A DNA stretch of 52,090 nt from assembly GCA_029287535.1 (NCBI GenBank), contig JARFQY010000068.1, positions 1-52,090 of the forward strand. Direction: 5' to 3'. Made by a program: the position numbers and the translations under genes. Source of the stretch: Filomicrobium sp. Its GTDB lineage: Bacteria; Pseudomonadota; Alphaproteobacteria; Rhizobiales; Hyphomicrobiaceae. How positions within the stretch are numbered: position 1 is the first letter of the stretch; every line of letters begins with the position of its first letter. The notes beneath the pieces are model-generated. The model was not told the origin of the DNA and did not search any database. It saw nothing but the letters and a program-made list of their open reading frames with translations. Positions 51,181 through 52,090 of this stretch are shown here, piece by piece.

Positions 51181-52090
51181 CTAGTGACTGCTAGCAGGAC
51201 GCAAGCGCCGGGCAATGGTGATAATCGTCTCGTCATCTTCGTCATCATATTCATTCAACTCGAATGGGTCCTGAGTGAGTTCCCAGCGGGATTTCTCCAC
51301 ACCTGATTTCTCCTCCGACGGCGTATCGTCTGCACCTACCTCATCCTCCTGCTCCAGCAAAGGCGGCGGTGTCGCGACCTTCATTTCTGTGGTTGCTGGT
51401 GCCAATAACGACTTGTTGACGTCGGCCGGCTGCGCGGCTGAGAGCGCAGCAGAGACGCGAGCATCGTCCGCTGGAACCGTGAAGGTGGCGGTCTCGCGGG
51501 TCAGGGTTACAGTTGCTTCAGCGCCTGGTTCATCGGCCGCGGATACGGCGGTCTCTTCCAGTTGGGCAACTTCGGCTGTGTCTTCAGTGGACGTGCGTTG
51601 CTCTGGGTCGGCCAGAGGGGCACAATCGGCGGTCAGAAAACGAACCTCCGATTCGGAAACCGGCGCGTTACGCTTACTCGAAAGTTTGATCACGGTACTG
51701 TCGGCGACGGTCGAGCCGTTTGCGATCTTCGCCGGTTCGGACCCGGAGTCTTCTGCCCGCCCGGTGTTGTCGGCACGCACTGAGGGTGACGTGTTGCTGT
51801 TGGCCGGCGTGGCGACGGGCTCGGCATCTTGTTCAGCAAACCCGTTATCGTCTTCAAGACCATTGGAGAATTCCGCCGCCGCGCGAGTGGCATAGGCACC
51901 AAACGCAGAGCGCAGCGCTTGTTCGTTGTAGCTATGGTTGGCATTGCCGTAGGAATCCGGCGTCTCCTCAGCTGCGGTCGCAGAGCCCGGCGAGCGACGG
52001 CGCCTGGAGCGCTTATCACCAGCATTGACCTTGTAGCCGTTTCCGGATTTTGCGGTGCGTGCGCGGCCGTTGGTTCCGCCGTGACCATAG
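51181..52090 (-). CDS. Low-complexity acidic protein, partial at the window edge
   Basis: An open frame with no stop from the right edge (base 52089) down to TAG at 51181: at least 302 codons, so the start lies outside the window. The sequence is disordered, low in aromatic residues, rich in Ala, Glu, Ser, Thr and Asp, with an early basic patch (DKRSRRRRSPG) and an acidic tail (NEYDDEDDETIITIARRLRP). An internal ATG at 51780 has no strong ribosome binding site and is probably not the start. I do not recognise a family; it may be the C-terminal part of a larger protein. Confidence 0.6.
   Translation of the reverse strand, partial: YGHGGTNGRARTAKSGNGYKVNAGDKRSRRRRSPGSATAAEETPDSYGNANHSYNEQALRSAFGAYATRAAAEFSNGLEDDNGFAEQDAEPVATPANSNTSPSVRADNTGRAEDSGSEPAKIANGSTVADSTVIKLSSKRNAPVSESEVRFLTADCAPLADPEQRTSTEDTAEVAQLEETAVSAADEPGAEATVTLTRETATFTVPADDARVSAALSAAQPADVNKSLLAPATTEMKVATPPPLLEQEDEVGADDTPSEEKSGVEKSRWELTQDPFELNEYDDEDDETIITIARRLRPASSH

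Overview
The window looks like ordinary chromosome from an alphaproteobacterium, most likely of the order Hyphomicrobiales (Rhizobiales). This rests on the family mix: DUF1134 (EipA) and DUF1489 proteins, an LpxQ-like lipid A oxidase, a sigma-54-type promoter in front of glnB-glnA, and an alphaproteobacterial MoeB without its zinc cysteines. The DNA is GC-rich and genes are dense on both strands. I saw no rRNA, tRNA, insertion sequence, integrase, phage gene or CRISPR array. Genus assignment would need a database search.

Layout, left to right. 1-7 kb: the 3' end of an EipA-type envelope gene, two tandem YkuD L,D-transpeptidases, a class I photolyase, a TPR protein and the metabolite-repair enzyme Nnr, all but the first on the minus strand. 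7-9.2 kb: glnB-glnA. 9.2-10.2 kb: the largest non-coding gap, rich in hairpins and with an orphan terminator. 10.2-18.8 kb: a large AsmA-like protein, a HisC-like aminotransferase coupled to DUF1489, a small lipoprotein, a YdcF/ElyC-type DUF218 protein, an ICMT-like membrane methyltransferase, a probable DUF4287/DUF5655 protein and a secreted coiled-coil protein of unknown role. 18.8-25.7 kb: a phosphopantetheinyl transferase coupled to a polysaccharide deacetylase, a second deacetylase, MgtE, and a glutamate dehydrogenase coupled to a secreted cysteine-rich-repeat protein. 26-30 kb: a 73-aa protein, a cytidylate-kinase-like/BON fusion, a YbaK-type deacylase and an arylsulfatase. 30-33.4 kb: a ZrgABCD-like, probably zinc-linked ABC system (His-rich DUF2796, ATPase, permease, DUF3299). 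33.4-36.7 kb: a TAXI-type TRAP transporter. 36.9-39.4 kb: MoeB, a putative molybdenum-carrier-family protein and a D-2-hydroxyacid dehydrogenase. 39.8-50.2 kb: an SH3 protein, an LpxQ-like barrel, a membrane-anchored depolymerase-like esterase, PbpC and a 1,762-aa bacterial alpha-2-macroglobulin. The right end holds an uncharacterised protein and a disordered acidic protein cut by the window edge.

The dominant theme is building, modifying and guarding the cell envelope: L,D-transpeptidases, PbpC plus macroglobulin, deacetylases, AsmA, YdcF, LpxQ and EipA. The second theme is nutrient and metal handling: glnBA, GDH, MgtE, the Zrg-like system and TRAP-TAXI. I did not find a clear new defence or mobile system. 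The best candidates for undescribed biology are (i) the 9.3-10.2 kb non-coding region, with a perfect Shine-Dalgarno in front of a 7-residue leader ORF, a highly symmetric dyad, repeated small hairpins and an orphan terminator; (ii) the kinase/BON fusion; (iii) the translationally coupled pair of a cysteine-rich secreted protein and GDH; and (iv) the Zrg-like metal operon. Start codons were moved inward wherever a Shine-Dalgarno, signal peptide or ATGA overlap gave a better start than the longest open frame.
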